A stretch of 20,289 nt of DNA from JAOAFZ01 sp964407325 (GTDB lineage Bacteria; Patescibacteriota; Microgenomatia; UBA1406; GWC2-37-13), in NCBI GenBank assembly GCA_964407325.1, contig CAYOVA010000026.1:1-20289 (forward strand), in the 5' to 3' direction. Below, in pieces: positions 6,588 to 14,443 of this stretch. Positions within the stretch are counted from its first letter, which is position 1. Each line of letters starts with the position of its first letter. Under the pieces are notes generated by a model that saw only the letters and a list, made by a program, of their open reading frames with translations, had not been told where the DNA came from and did no database searches. Made by a program: the position numbers and the translations under genes.

Positions 6588-7964
6588 ATGAAAACTATTA
6601 CTACCCGCGTTGATCGTCTTACTGCAGAAGGATTTGGATATACCTCGCATAATGGCAATGATGTATTTATTATCGGCGCAATCCCCGGTGAAACGGTTGT
6701 AGCGCGGATAATTAAAAAACGCAAGGGCAGGCGCTGGGCAATTGTTGAGAAGGTATTGGAGGCTGATGCAGCGCGGATTGGTGAATTTGAGGGCGCCGCT
6801 GGCGGAATCGAAGACCATTACCTCAGCTGTTCGCCCTGGCAGGTATTTGCATATGAAAAACAGGTTGCGTTAAAGCAAGAAATGCTCCGCCAGGCATACG
6901 AAGATCAGGATATCTACTTGGATGTAAACGAGTTTATATCGGCAGAACAGACCGATGGCTACCGGACCAAAATGGAATGCAACTTCTGGTATCACGAAAA
7001 CTATCTGCATATTGCCTTCCACAAACGGGGTACGCCCTTTGTCCTCACTCCCCTCCCCCATGGCTGCAAACTGGCAAGTCCTGCAATGAATACGACTGCG
7101 CTGCGTATTGTCGAGCTAATTAACACTCATGCGATTCCAAAATCGGATTTAAAATCCCTTACCATACGCGAAAGCAAAACCCAGAATCAGCGAGTAGCTA
7201 TTCTGTGCGTAAAAAGAGAAGATTTTTCTCTTCCCTTTGGGTTAGATGAAGTAAATAGCGCATTAGAAAAAGCTCACAGCGCCTTAGAAAAAGGTAACAG
7301 TGCATCGAAAGAAGGCCACTTAAGCGGCCTGGTAACTGTATTTTCCGATCCCCTCTCCCCCGCTTCGCTATTTACAAAAATACTCAAAACTGAAGCTCAA
7401 GATTATCTGGAAGAAACCATCGCTGGGCTTCAATTTCGCTACCCTTTGGATGGGTTTTTTCAGAATAATGTTCCGTTATTTGAGAACGCTTTGGTAAAGA
7501 TGCGAGACGTCGTAAAATCTCAGAACCAGCCGCGCAAAATAGTTGAACTCTACTCCGGTGTTGGCACAATAGGACTAGCACTGTGTCAGCAGGCAGACCA
7601 CGTTTTTGGCATTGAATCAGTCCCCTCCTCTATCACATTTGCTCAAGAAAATGCCCGTCGCAACAATATAAAAAATTATCAATGCCAAGCCGTCCCCGCA
7701 GAAAAAATGGAGAGCAGTCTATTAGCAGATACCGATATTCTCGTCCTCGATCCCCCGCGAATCGGACTTCATCAAGACGTCGTAAATTATATTCTCGAAG
7801 CGCAGCCACAAACTATTCTCTATCTTTCGTGTAACCCGGTAACACAGGCTCGCGACTACAAGCTGCTCCAACAACATTACTCCCCCACTTCCCTCACCGG
7901 CTTTGATTTTTATCCGAATACCATGCATATGGAGAGTTTACTGGTGCTGGAAAAACGGGAATAA
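6588..7964 (+). CDS. TrmA/RlmC/RlmD-family RNA (uracil-C5)-methyltransferase, 458 aa
   Basis: SAM-dependent C5 methylation of a uridine in rRNA or tRNA is the family reaction. The N-terminal TRAM-like RNA-binding domain covers about 1-58 (VDRLTAEGFGYTSHNGNDVFIIGAIPGETV). The catalytic domain has SAM motif I ELYSGVGTIGL (320-330), DPPR at 388-391, the nucleophile Cys415 in YLSCNPVTQARD and the general base Glu449 in MHMES. The four-Cys iron-sulfur site of RlmD is not present: only Cys81 (LSCSPWQ) and Cys160 (PHGC) remain, so it is probably a cluster-free form and the target base cannot be assigned. Residues 224-244 are three tandem seven-residue repeats in a family-variable region. TATAAT ends eight bases before the ATG; leaderless. 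Confidence 0.9.
   Translation: MKTITTRVDRLTAEGFGYTSHNGNDVFIIGAIPGETVVARIIKKRKGRRWAIVEKVLEADAARIGEFEGAAGGIEDHYLSCSPWQVFAYEKQVALKQEMLRQAYEDQDIYLDVNEFISAEQTDGYRTKMECNFWYHENYLHIAFHKRGTPFVLTPLPHGCKLASPAMNTTALRIVELINTHAIPKSDLKSLTIRESKTQNQRVAILCVKREDFSLPFGLDEVNSALEKAHSALEKGNSASKEGHLSGLVTVFSDPLSPASLFTKILKTEAQDYLEETIAGLQFRYPLDGFFQNNVPLFENALVKMRDVVKSQNQPRKIVELYSGVGTIGLALCQQADHVFGIESVPSSITFAQENARRNNIKNYQCQAVPAEKMESSLLADTDILVLDPPRIGLHQDVVNYILEAQPQTILYLSCNPVTQARDYKLLQQHYSPTSLTGFDFYPNTMHMESLLVLEKRE
7257..7319 (+). repeat. Three 21-bp in-frame tandem repeats in the methyltransferase gene
   Basis: The repeats encode SALEKAH, SALEKGN and SASKEGH, decaying from the first to the third copy. They add a helical, polar 21-residue linker to the protein without breaking the frame. 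Confidence 0.8.
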
Positions 7965-9584
7965 TCAGGCAGCTCTCTTCTGTTGCGCCAGCTTGGTCAT
8001 TCGTTGATAATCCACTTCTGTTGGGTGGTACATTGAAGACACTACTTCCAGCGCTTCTGCAAGTCCCGCCCCTGGTGGAACATAGAAAATAGGAGCTTCT
8101 GGACAATTATCGAACGTTAAAGCTGGTGCACCGTGTTTTACTAGTTCCCAACTGTCAGGATAGTCTGCAGGATTATAGATAGTGCTCCCATTCATCCGAA
8201 CGTAACATACCAGTTCACCAACAACTCTACCGTTTGGCATAACTTGACCATCCATTATTTCAAACATACGCATGTTTCTCCCATTGTTCGTCATTACCTT
8301 GTGATGAATACCGGTAACTGGCCTAACGAATATTTGAGTCCACGGGAATTTAGGTTTAAAAATGACAGAGGCTCGTTTTTCTAAAGCTGAAGCAAGTTGG
8401 TTTAATCTTCTCCCATCGGTACTAATTACCACTTGATGAGCAGGGTTGTTGGTGCTTTCATCATGAATACTCACTTGAAAATGGGTACTTACTTCTCCGG
8501 GTAGACCCATTTCACGAAGTAGATATTTCAATTCTGCAACCTCTGCTGCAGTTTTAGGGCTTCTTCTTTGCGCATCAACATACCGAAGCGTTTCATATGG
8601 GTTAAATGGATCATCAGGATCAGCTTTAATTAATTCTTTCATTAATTTATCCGCAAGTGGACTACCCATTATTCGAGCGCAATGGATAAGGATTCTATTA
8701 CGTAGGTTTCCTGGGGGACGACTTCCTTTTGTTTTTGAGTTATCCAAACCATCCAGACATTTGAGAAGAATACCTTCATACACAAGACGCAGAAAGAGTT
8801 CATCATCCACTCCCGCGTGCTCTCTTGCCTTTGCAATAATATGGGCTATTCCATTTGTTGCCTTGATAATGTAGTAATCAATTTCATCACGCTTTTCAGG
8901 AGTAAGATTTTCTAAGAGTATTCCTTGTTTTTTGAAAAACTGAATATATTTTTGAAGCGAAATATCGTAAATACGGGAATTGCGAATGGTTTGTTTATCT
9001 TCTTCTGTCAGTTCCTCGCGCACATTAGAGAGTAAATCAACAAGCATCCATGTTCGGGGATTATCAGCGAATTCTATTTTGTACATTTCAATCAGTGTTT
9101 GCTTTTCAATAATTTTTTGACCGACTCGAACACTCGTATCTTCCTTAGTGTCGTGAAGTGCCGCTGCATTGAGTGCATCAGTATCCAGGTTCATCCCGGC
9201 GGCGGCGTGGGTAACCCGCTCTGTATGTACAGCATAAGGAAGCGGGCGGGGGTTAGCAGTTTTTGTGGATTCGTGACCTCGATAGTTTTTGACTTCGGGC
9301 TTATAGATATTGAGCTGATGGAGCATAATGCCTAAGAGACGTGCTTTCATAACCGTATGAGTTTCGGAGGGAGATCTTTGAAGATTTCGTACCACCTTGT
9401 TCCCCTTTTGTATGTACGGAGCCAAGATTGCTCCATCTTCAGAGTAGGCAAAGTTAACAAAATCAGGAACGAGCGCGTTAAACTCCGGACATTTAAATCG
9501 TATTCCTTGGAAGTCTTCATATTCGGGAGGTAAATCCAGGAGGATATCATACTCTCCGTGACGATCTGCTTCGGGTATTGTCAT
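7965..9584 (-). CDS. RelA/SpoT-like HD-domain protein, 539 aa
   Basis: Residues 115-150 read PYAVHTERVTHAAAGMN...LNAAALHDTKEDT, matching the HD hydrolase of RelA/SpoT enzymes (His120, His144-Asp145, Glu148-Asp149). KCLDGLDNSKT at 275-285 corresponds to the later metal/substrate motif (K-x-A-D-R-x-x-N in RSH proteins; Asp278 and Asn282 here). No (p)ppGpp synthetase domain or TGS domain is evident. The N-terminal 100 residues and the C-terminal region of about 200 residues (from about 340, with CYVRMNGSTIYNPADYP and FYVPPGAG) are unrecognised. It may hydrolyse (p)ppGpp or a related nucleotide; that is inference from the HD motif. TATAAT (minus, 9590-9595) ends five bases before the ATG. Its stop abuts that of the methyltransferase gene. 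Confidence 0.75.
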   Translation of the reverse strand: MTIPEADRHGEYDILLDLPPEYEDFQGIRFKCPEFNALVPDFVNFAYSEDGAILAPYIQKGNKVVRNLQRSPSETHTVMKARLLGIMLHQLNIYKPEVKNYRGHESTKTANPRPLPYAVHTERVTHAAAGMNLDTDALNAAALHDTKEDTSVRVGQKIIEKQTLIEMYKIEFADNPRTWMLVDLLSNVREELTEEDKQTIRNSRIYDISLQKYIQFFKKQGILLENLTPEKRDEIDYYIIKATNGIAHIIAKAREHAGVDDELFLRLVYEGILLKCLDGLDNSKTKGSRPPGNLRNRILIHCARIMGSPLADKLMKELIKADPDDPFNPYETLRYVDAQRRSPKTAAEVAELKYLLREMGLPGEVSTHFQVSIHDESTNNPAHQVVISTDGRRLNQLASALEKRASVIFKPKFPWTQIFVRPVTGIHHKVMTNNGRNMRMFEIMDGQVMPNGRVVGELVCYVRMNGSTIYNPADYPDSWELVKHGAPALTFDNCPEAPIFYVPPGAGLAEALEVVSSMYHPTEVDYQRMTKLAQQKRAA

Positions 9585-9635
9585 AAATAATTATACTATA
9601 AGACTTTTGATTGTAAGAAGTGTTATTGTAGCATA

Positions 9636-11018
9636 TTACTTTATTAAGCAGCGGGTATCGAGCGGGTCAAATACTGTTTTTTTGAGTTTATCACCACGAA
9701 TGTGTTTGCCGATTTTTTTTGCTCCATAGATCGAAGGAAGAATCCCTACCCCATTACAACCCAGGTTATACAAAAGATTGGGATTGCATGGTTCAAATCC
9801 AATTAATCTGAGCAGATTATGGGTATAACCCATGAGCCCATGCCAATGAAACTTAAATTCGATTTTGTCTTTGGGGAATGGTTTGTACGTGTGTTTCAGA
9901 AACGTATCAATGTTTGAAAGCGTTTTGAGGGCGTATAAATGTTTGTCGCGGATGTACTGCTTGTTATCCCCCAATACCGCCTCTGGACCGCCAATACAAA
10001 CTAAGTTGTGTTTCATATTCTTTTCCAGTTCGTAGGGTCGGCGGGTAAGGTAGTAATAAATCATGCCGCTTTCATTTATTTCCTCGGTAAAGTAACTTAT
10101 TGCGATGGGTGGCTTATCCATTGGCTCTACGTATCCTGCCATATATCCGATTTTCCCTTCAATAGTATGGTGAAACTTCGTATCTATCTCAAAACCCAGC
10201 TTGTTTTCAATAGTAAAGTGCTCAAAGCCGTTGGTACAGAGCACTACTTTCTTTCCAGTTAAGGTTGCCTTCTCTGTTTTTACCGAAACTTCTTTTTTAT
10301 CGAGTTCTAAGTGGTGCACCGGAGTCATCTCAAATAACTCAAAGCGCTTTGAGAACTTGGCAAGCAAAAATCCAATGAGCTCTTCCGTAAAAAGAGCGCT
10401 GTTGAGTACTGCTTTTTGCGTTGATAGAACGGCAATATAGCTTTTATTGTCTGTTTCCAGCAATGAAAGAATGTTGGATTGTGGCATAACTGAATACAGC
10501 CCGTAATAGCGTTTTGGTATTTTCTTTAGCCACTTGACGTTGTCAGCAACGGCAACTTCCTCAATGTGAATACCGGCGGTACCCCTCAAGTATTTGTTTT
10601 CCAAATGTTCCATAAGCTGATCGTAGCTGGAGCAACCGGCGTATCCGGTAAAGCGATGTATAGGTGTCTCCAGTTTGGCATTGTCGTAGATATCGTCAAG
10701 TAAATCCCAAGCTGAAAGAATGGCGTTTTGCGCATCGGCCGCCATTTCGATACCGTATTCCTGGACAATATCAGAAAACGGTTTTTCAAAGTAATGCACC
10801 ACCTGGCCGGCGTTATGCCCCGTTGCGCCATGGGCAATTTTATCCGCTTCCAGCAGCGTAACATCGTGGTCAGTCATGGTTAGGATATAGTAGGCACTTA
10901 CGACCCCGGCTATTCCGCCGCCAACAACGACTACATCGGTTTTTAAGTCAGTAGAGAGAGCCTTGATAGGCCGCTTTCTTTGTAATTGAGCAATCCAGGG
11001 AGAATTGTTCTCAAGCAT
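9636..11018 (-). CDS. FAD-dependent oxidoreductase, DAO family, 460 aa
   Basis: The N-terminal dinucleotide-binding fold is plain: VVVVGGGIAGVVSAYYIL (Gly33, Gly35, Gly38), with Glu57 in LLEADKIAHGATGHNAGQ at the end of the second strand, as in glycine/D-amino-acid oxidase-type (DAO) flavoproteins. The second FAD-contacting segment is C-terminal: FHWHGLMGYTHNLLRLIGFEP and LLYNLGCNGVGILPSIYGAKKIGKHI. The substrate is probably an amine or amino acid by family, but residues that would specify it are not diagnostic by eye. No signal peptide, so cytoplasmic. CATAAT ends six bases before the ATG; leaderless. The gene is divergent from the sugar dehydrogenase gene, another predicted redox enzyme. 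Confidence 0.85.
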   Translation of the reverse strand: MLENNSPWIAQLQRKRPIKALSTDLKTDVVVVGGGIAGVVSAYYILTMTDHDVTLLEADKIAHGATGHNAGQVVHYFEKPFSDIVQEYGIEMAADAQNAILSAWDLLDDIYDNAKLETPIHRFTGYAGCSSYDQLMEHLENKYLRGTAGIHIEEVAVADNVKWLKKIPKRYYGLYSVMPQSNILSLLETDNKSYIAVLSTQKAVLNSALFTEELIGFLLAKFSKRFELFEMTPVHHLELDKKEVSVKTEKATLTGKKVVLCTNGFEHFTIENKLGFEIDTKFHHTIEGKIGYMAGYVEPMDKPPIAISYFTEEINESGMIYYYLTRRPYELEKNMKHNLVCIGGPEAVLGDNKQYIRDKHLYALKTLSNIDTFLKHTYKPFPKDKIEFKFHWHGLMGYTHNLLRLIGFEPCNPNLLYNLGCNGVGILPSIYGAKKIGKHIRGDKLKKTVFDPLDTRCLIK

Positions 11019-11126
11019 GCATTTATTATGGCAGGTTTTCTAAACTGATACAAGTAAAGGAAGTATCAGTTTTGTTATAGACACTGTTAAATAGCTCTTA
11101 ATACCGCTCCTGTACAATTAACCTAC

Positions 11127-12332
11127 ATGAAAAAATACATATTCGGCGGAGTTGGAATCGTTATTGTTGCAGCGATTGTTTTTTTTGCCCGTGAATATCT
11201 TGCAATCGGAAAAACCAATTCACAGCCTCCAAAGGTGGCAAACCTACAACAGGGCCAAACTACTTCAAATGAGAATTCAGAATCTGCTCCAGTAGTGGCA
11301 CCTGTTCCCTACACTATCGAACCCTTCGTTGAAAATTTGTTTGTACCCTGGAGTATTGTATTTACTTCAGAGGATCGTATGCTGTTTACCGAACGCAATG
11401 GTAATGTTCGTGTAGTAGTGAATGGCACATTACAGGAGAACCCCCTTTACACTGCTTCTGGGCTTTCAACCGGTGGCGAACAAGGGATGATGGGGATGGC
11501 CATTCACCCTGAGTACGAGACAAACAAATATGTGTATCTTGCCTATGCATCTACTTCCGGAGGGAATATCGTGGTTCACATTGACCGGTTTACCGATACT
11601 GGTACACAGTTGCAGCCAGACAGAACAATTATCAAGAATATTCCGGCTGCCCGTAATCATGCTGGCACCCGTCTTAACTTCGGTCCTGATAACAAGCTCT
11701 ACATTTCAACAGGAGATGCCTCAGAGGGCGCTTTCGCACAGGAGACCACTTCCCTTGCGGGCAAAATACTCCGCGTAAATGACGATGGGAGTATTCCCGC
11801 TGACAATCCCATACGGGGTTCAGCCATTTATAGTATTGGGCACCGCAACCCGCAAGGCATTGACTGGCATCCGGAAACTGGTGATTTGTGGTCTACCGAA
11901 CATGGCCCTTCTGTATTTGACGGGCCGGCTGGTGGTGACGAAGTAAACCTAATTGTGAAAGGTGGCAATTACGGCTGGCCGGTAGTGTCTCATGAAAAAA
12001 CAGATCCCCGCTTTATTTCTCCCAAGATTGTATATACACCTGCCGTAGCTCCCGCTTCGGGAATGTTCTACAGCGGCAAAATGTTTCCCCAGTTTAAACA
12101 TAATTTCTTTTTTGGAGGACTCAAGGGAGAGGGATTATTTCGAGTAATTCTTAATGCAGCAGATCCCACTGAAGTGAGTACTTGGGAAAAGCTACCCCAT
12201 GTTGATTATGGCCGTATACGTGAGGTAGCCGAAGGGCCGGACGGGAGTATCTACTTTTCGACATCTAATCAGGATGGCCGCGGGAATCCTGCTACCACTG
12301 ATGACGTGATTTATAGAATATCCCAACAGTAA
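11127..12332 (+). CDS. PQQ-dependent aldose sugar dehydrogenase-like protein (GSDH family), membrane-anchored, 401 aa
   Basis: An uncleaved or slowly cleaved N-terminal anchor (residues 5-22, IFGGVGIVIVAAIVFFAR) is followed by a Gln/Ser-rich linker (30-60) and a six-bladed beta-propeller of the glucose/sorbosone dehydrogenase family. Signature stretches are FVPWSIVFTSEDRMLFTERNG, GGEQGMMGMAIHPEY, ARNHAGTRLNFGPDNKLYISTGD (His178, the likely catalytic base), SLAGKILRVNDDGS, YSIGHRNPQGIDWHP and GGDEVNLIVKGGNYGWP. In characterised members PQQ is the cofactor and aldoses are oxidised outside the cytoplasm. Small host-dependent bacteria rarely make PQQ, so the cofactor may be scavenged or the protein repurposed. 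TACAAT ends eight bases before the ATG. Confidence 0.88.
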   Translation: MKKYIFGGVGIVIVAAIVFFAREYLAIGKTNSQPPKVANLQQGQTTSNENSESAPVVAPVPYTIEPFVENLFVPWSIVFTSEDRMLFTERNGNVRVVVNGTLQENPLYTASGLSTGGEQGMMGMAIHPEYETNKYVYLAYASTSGGNIVVHIDRFTDTGTQLQPDRTIIKNIPAARNHAGTRLNFGPDNKLYISTGDASEGAFAQETTSLAGKILRVNDDGSIPADNPIRGSAIYSIGHRNPQGIDWHPETGDLWSTEHGPSVFDGPAGGDEVNLIVKGGNYGWPVVSHEKTDPRFISPKIVYTPAVAPASGMFYSGKMFPQFKHNFFFGGLKGEGLFRVILNAADPTEVSTWEKLPHVDYGRIREVAEGPDGSIYFSTSNQDGRGNPATTDDVIYRISQQ

Positions 12333-12339
12333 CTTCTTA

Positions 12340-12369
12340 TTGACAGGAGTTAGAGTATAATTTTATACT
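12340..12369 (+). promoter_or_regulatory. Consensus promoter TTGACA-18-TATACT in front of a CTG start
   Basis: TTGACA at 12340-12345 and TATACT at 12364-12369 are separated by 18 bp. A TATAAT at 12356-12361 is only 10 bp from the -35 and so is the worse partner. The expected transcription start coincides with the CTG at 12378. Confidence 0.6.
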
Positions 12370-12377
12370 CATACTAT

Positions 12378-13334
12378 CTGGAAAGCAAAGAAAATCAGTT
12401 TTCTTATAAACGGCGCAACTTCTTCGTATTAGTATTTATTGCTTTTGTTTTACTTGGCATTGGTATCTCGCTTATACCCAATACCAGACCGAAGGATACA
12501 TCTCAATCTCCACTGCAAACCGATGAGCAATCCCTCAAACCGGAACCTACCGCAGCACGCTCCTTTTCATTTGCCCGAACTGTGAATTTTTACGAGGAGC
12601 TTTCCCCCGATGCCCCCATGGCTCTAAGAAATATCCAGCCAGATGAATTTACGAGAATGCAATGTGCATTGTACAGTGAATATGACCAATTTACCCGCTA
12701 CGAATCCATAGAAAACAACGCTGTTGATTTTAGTCCTGAGATTCTTGCTTTTTTAAAAGAGTTAAATAGTCAGGCACCGGATTTATTTGACGGTGAAAAT
12801 CCCGATAACAGTCCAGTTGTGGCTGGTTTTATGAAAATCTGCAAAACAGCACAAAATGATTATTTTGTCATGTTCTACTCTGTGGTAAGCAATCACTATC
12901 TATTAACTAAACTTGTCCCGGAAGTATATGCAGGAGGTGGGCAGGGATTGGGAGATCCCCATATAGGTGTTTTGCTTTCAACTGGAGAAAAAAAGGTTTT
13001 CCGTAGGTTGGGAGAACCTGGGATTAAACTTTCATTTACAGAAGCGGAACGTGATTCGGAAACAACCAGTAGCGAGGACAAACCCACTTACAGGCAAGCC
13101 ATTGCATATTACAGCTGTGGAACAATAGCCGGATATCGTAATAATCAGCTCTACGTAACCTGCGGAGGTGGCGATGGACCAGGATCTAGTTCTTCACTTG
13201 TCGCACTGGATATACAACGAGGGATTCAAAATGAAGAATATTTTTGCTTGAGTCTTATGGGGAACACCCATTGCAAAGATAAAAGCGGACAAATGTATAT
13301 CCGCCGGGTATCACATAATACACAGTTTCCCTAA
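12378..13334 (+). CDS. Membrane-anchored hypothetical protein, probable CTG start, 318 aa
   Basis: The coding frame is open from 12354, and no ATG, GTG or TTG occurs before a GTG at 12582. Starting there would delete an obvious anchor: ESKENQFSYKRRNF followed by FVLVFIAFVLLGIGISLIP. CTG at 12378 lies eight bases after TATACT of a consensus promoter, the same spacing as the leaderless ATG genes, so I place the start there. After the anchor comes a Ser/Thr/Gln/Pro linker and an extracytoplasmic domain of about 250 residues with six cysteines (MQCAL, KICKT, YSCGT, VTCGGGDG, YFCLS, NTHCKDKS), possibly disulfide-linked. No family recognised. It sits just downstream of the sugar dehydrogenase gene but has its own promoter. 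Confidence 0.65.
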   Translation: MESKENQFSYKRRNFFVLVFIAFVLLGIGISLIPNTRPKDTSQSPLQTDEQSLKPEPTAARSFSFARTVNFYEELSPDAPMALRNIQPDEFTRMQCALYSEYDQFTRYESIENNAVDFSPEILAFLKELNSQAPDLFDGENPDNSPVVAGFMKICKTAQNDYFVMFYSVVSNHYLLTKLVPEVYAGGGQGLGDPHIGVLLSTGEKKVFRRLGEPGIKLSFTEAERDSETTSSEDKPTYRQAIAYYSCGTIAGYRNNQLYVTCGGGDGPGSSSSLVALDIQRGIQNEEYFCLSLMGNTHCKDKSGQMYIRRVSHNTQFP

Positions 13335-13438
13335 CAAATAACCTTCTTGAGGCTGTTCCCATAATCTCTATCAGCTGCCATACTTTTCTCACATCTTATT
13401 CTTACAGCAAGTACCTATTATGGTGTAGTTATAAATTA

Positions 13439-13699
13439 ATGCTTAGACCTATGGCAAACACAAAAAAGGAAGCTGCTAAAAATACTCAAAAAAAGAGTGC
13501 AAGCAGTTCCAGCAAAAAATCTGCCAGCTCTAAATCCAGTTCACGCTCACGCTCGAACAATCATCAAAGCTCAAAAGGCAGGAATGAAGATAAAGGCGTA
13601 GTTGTTGAAACCTGGGAGGCTGTAGTAGACACATCCAGCAATTTAGCACAAGGAGCTAAGAATGCTTTAAACATGGATGGCAACAGGAAAGATAGATAA
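13439..13699 (+). CDS. Lys/Ser-rich basic small protein, 86 aa
   Basis: The N-terminal 50 residues are almost entirely Lys, Ser, Ala, Arg and Asn (ANTKKEAAKNTQKKSASSSS, then SSKSSSRSRSNNH). The C-terminal part is more ordered (VVVETWEAVVDTSSNLAQGAKNALNMDG). This resembles histone-H1-like or other nucleic-acid-binding tails, or a disordered linker; I cannot assign it. Two starts are possible: ATG 13439, three bases after TATAAA, or ATG 13451 (MANTKKEAAK), about 15 bases after it. The second gives a more natural spacing to a transcription start. It is convergent with the Gln-rich protein gene, with a perfect 16-bp palindrome between them. Confidence 0.6.
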   Translation: MLRPMANTKKEAAKNTQKKSASSSSKKSASSKSSSRSRSNNHQSSKGRNEDKGVVVETWEAVVDTSSNLAQGAKNALNMDGNRKDR

Positions 13700-13707
13700 C
13701 ACTACTT

Positions 13708-13723
13708 GTTCGTCCGGACGAAC
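13708..13723. terminator. 16-bp perfect palindrome between convergent genes
   Basis: GTTCGTCCGGACGAAC is its own reverse complement. It lies between the stop at 13699 and the opposing stop at 13727. It may be a weak bidirectional terminator or a protein-binding site. Confidence 0.4.
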
Positions 13724-13726
13724 GTC

Positions 13727-14212
13727 TTATTGTGCCTGTGCGCTTCTGAAGAATGAAGTTATCCATCCAAAAAATGAGGTGTTATTTACTTCTTGTTTCT
13801 GTACTTGAGCTGTAATTGTAGCTGCTGGCGTTGCTTCATTAGTAATCTGTGACGTTTGAGTTTGTGCACCCTGTACTGCTTGTCCCTGCCGTTGGTTTCG
13901 TGGAATAGGGGTATTGGTGGGAGCTCTAGAAATGCGAGGTGTAGGAGTGTTTGAAGGCATAGGAGTATTTGTTGGGATGGGTATATTGGTAGGTATCACA
14001 ATATACAGCACTTGCGATTGACCTTGAAACTGACCTTGTGACTGGGTCATGCTAAACCCCGAAGTTGACTGCTGCTGCCACATAGTACCCATCTGCTGCT
14101 GTTGTTGCTGGCCCCCACCCGATTGTGATTGAGACTGGAACGCGTTTAGTGGAGGCACAGCCAGGATTGATATCAACAGGATCAGGTTAGCTATATATAA
14201 TTTCTTTTTCAT
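13727..14212 (-). CDS. Exported Gln-rich / Thr-Pro-rich protein with C-terminal FFGWIxSFFR motif, 161 aa
   Basis: Domain order: signal peptide 1-24 (MKKKLYIANLILLISILAVPPLNA), a Gln/Ser/Gly segment with QSGGGQQQQQQ (25-67), a short hydrophobic strand VLYIVIPTNIPIP (68-80), Thr-Pro-Asn repeats to about 105, a second Gln/Thr segment, then FFGWITSFFR (147-156) and SAQAQ. The 310-aa protein at 15502-16434 has the same order and shares QSGGGQQQQQ, xNIPIP and FFGWIxSFFR, so the two are paralogues or share a module. Known function: none. The layout suggests an extended surface protein with a C-terminal aromatic membrane-binding or sorting tag (inference). It is third in a minus-strand group, seven bases after the 58-aa ORF. 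Confidence 0.75.
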   Translation of the reverse strand: MKKKLYIANLILLISILAVPPLNAFQSQSQSGGGQQQQQQMGTMWQQQSTSGFSMTQSQGQFQGQSQVLYIVIPTNIPIPTNTPMPSNTPTPRISRAPTNTPIPRNQRQGQAVQGAQTQTSQITNEATPAATITAQVQKQEVNNTSFFGWITSFFRSAQAQ

Positions 14213-14218
14213 ACTATG

Positions 14219-14395
14219 TCATTTTGCATTTGCTATTTCTAAGAGACTTTCCCACGGAGCTACTTTTAAATTCAACTCAGACATTTCATATCTGAATCTG
14301 TAATTCTCATCATATACTATTGGTTTGGCGAGTACTGGGATAACAATATGTTCTGTTTGTTCCCACTGTTTAGTACGCGGGTTTATTATATTCAT
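14219..14395 (-). CDS. 58-aa hypothetical protein between two operon genes
   Basis: An ORF filling the gap between the 151-aa gene and the Gln-rich gene on the same strand (MNIINPRTKQWEQTEH to LLEIANAK). Its TGA ends six bases before the next ATG, and it begins about 48 nt after the previous stop. Composition is ordinary for a folded protein (aromatics, charged residues, WESLLEIANAK helix). It has no signal peptide and no Shine-Dalgarno sequence; the -10-like TATAGT near 14420 may start it. No family recognised. The packing with its neighbours is the main evidence that it is real. Confidence 0.5.
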   Translation of the reverse strand: MNIINPRTKQWEQTEHIVIPVLAKPIVYDENYRFRYEMSELNLKVAPWESLLEIANAK

Positions 14396-14443
14396 GCTAC
14401 TATTGAGTGGAATAGGATGAAGACCTACTATACAGGGGGGTAA

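Noticed and set aside
6554..6724. N-terminal extension of the YgjP-like protein up to 6724
   Set aside because: It would overlap the start of the divergent methyltransferase gene, has unconserved-looking sequence, and the TATACT spacing supports 6553.
12582..13334. GTG start at 12582 for the membrane-anchored protein
   Set aside because: It removes a clear transmembrane anchor coded in the same frame and has no promoter or Shine-Dalgarno support; the CTG at 12378 fits a consensus promoter.
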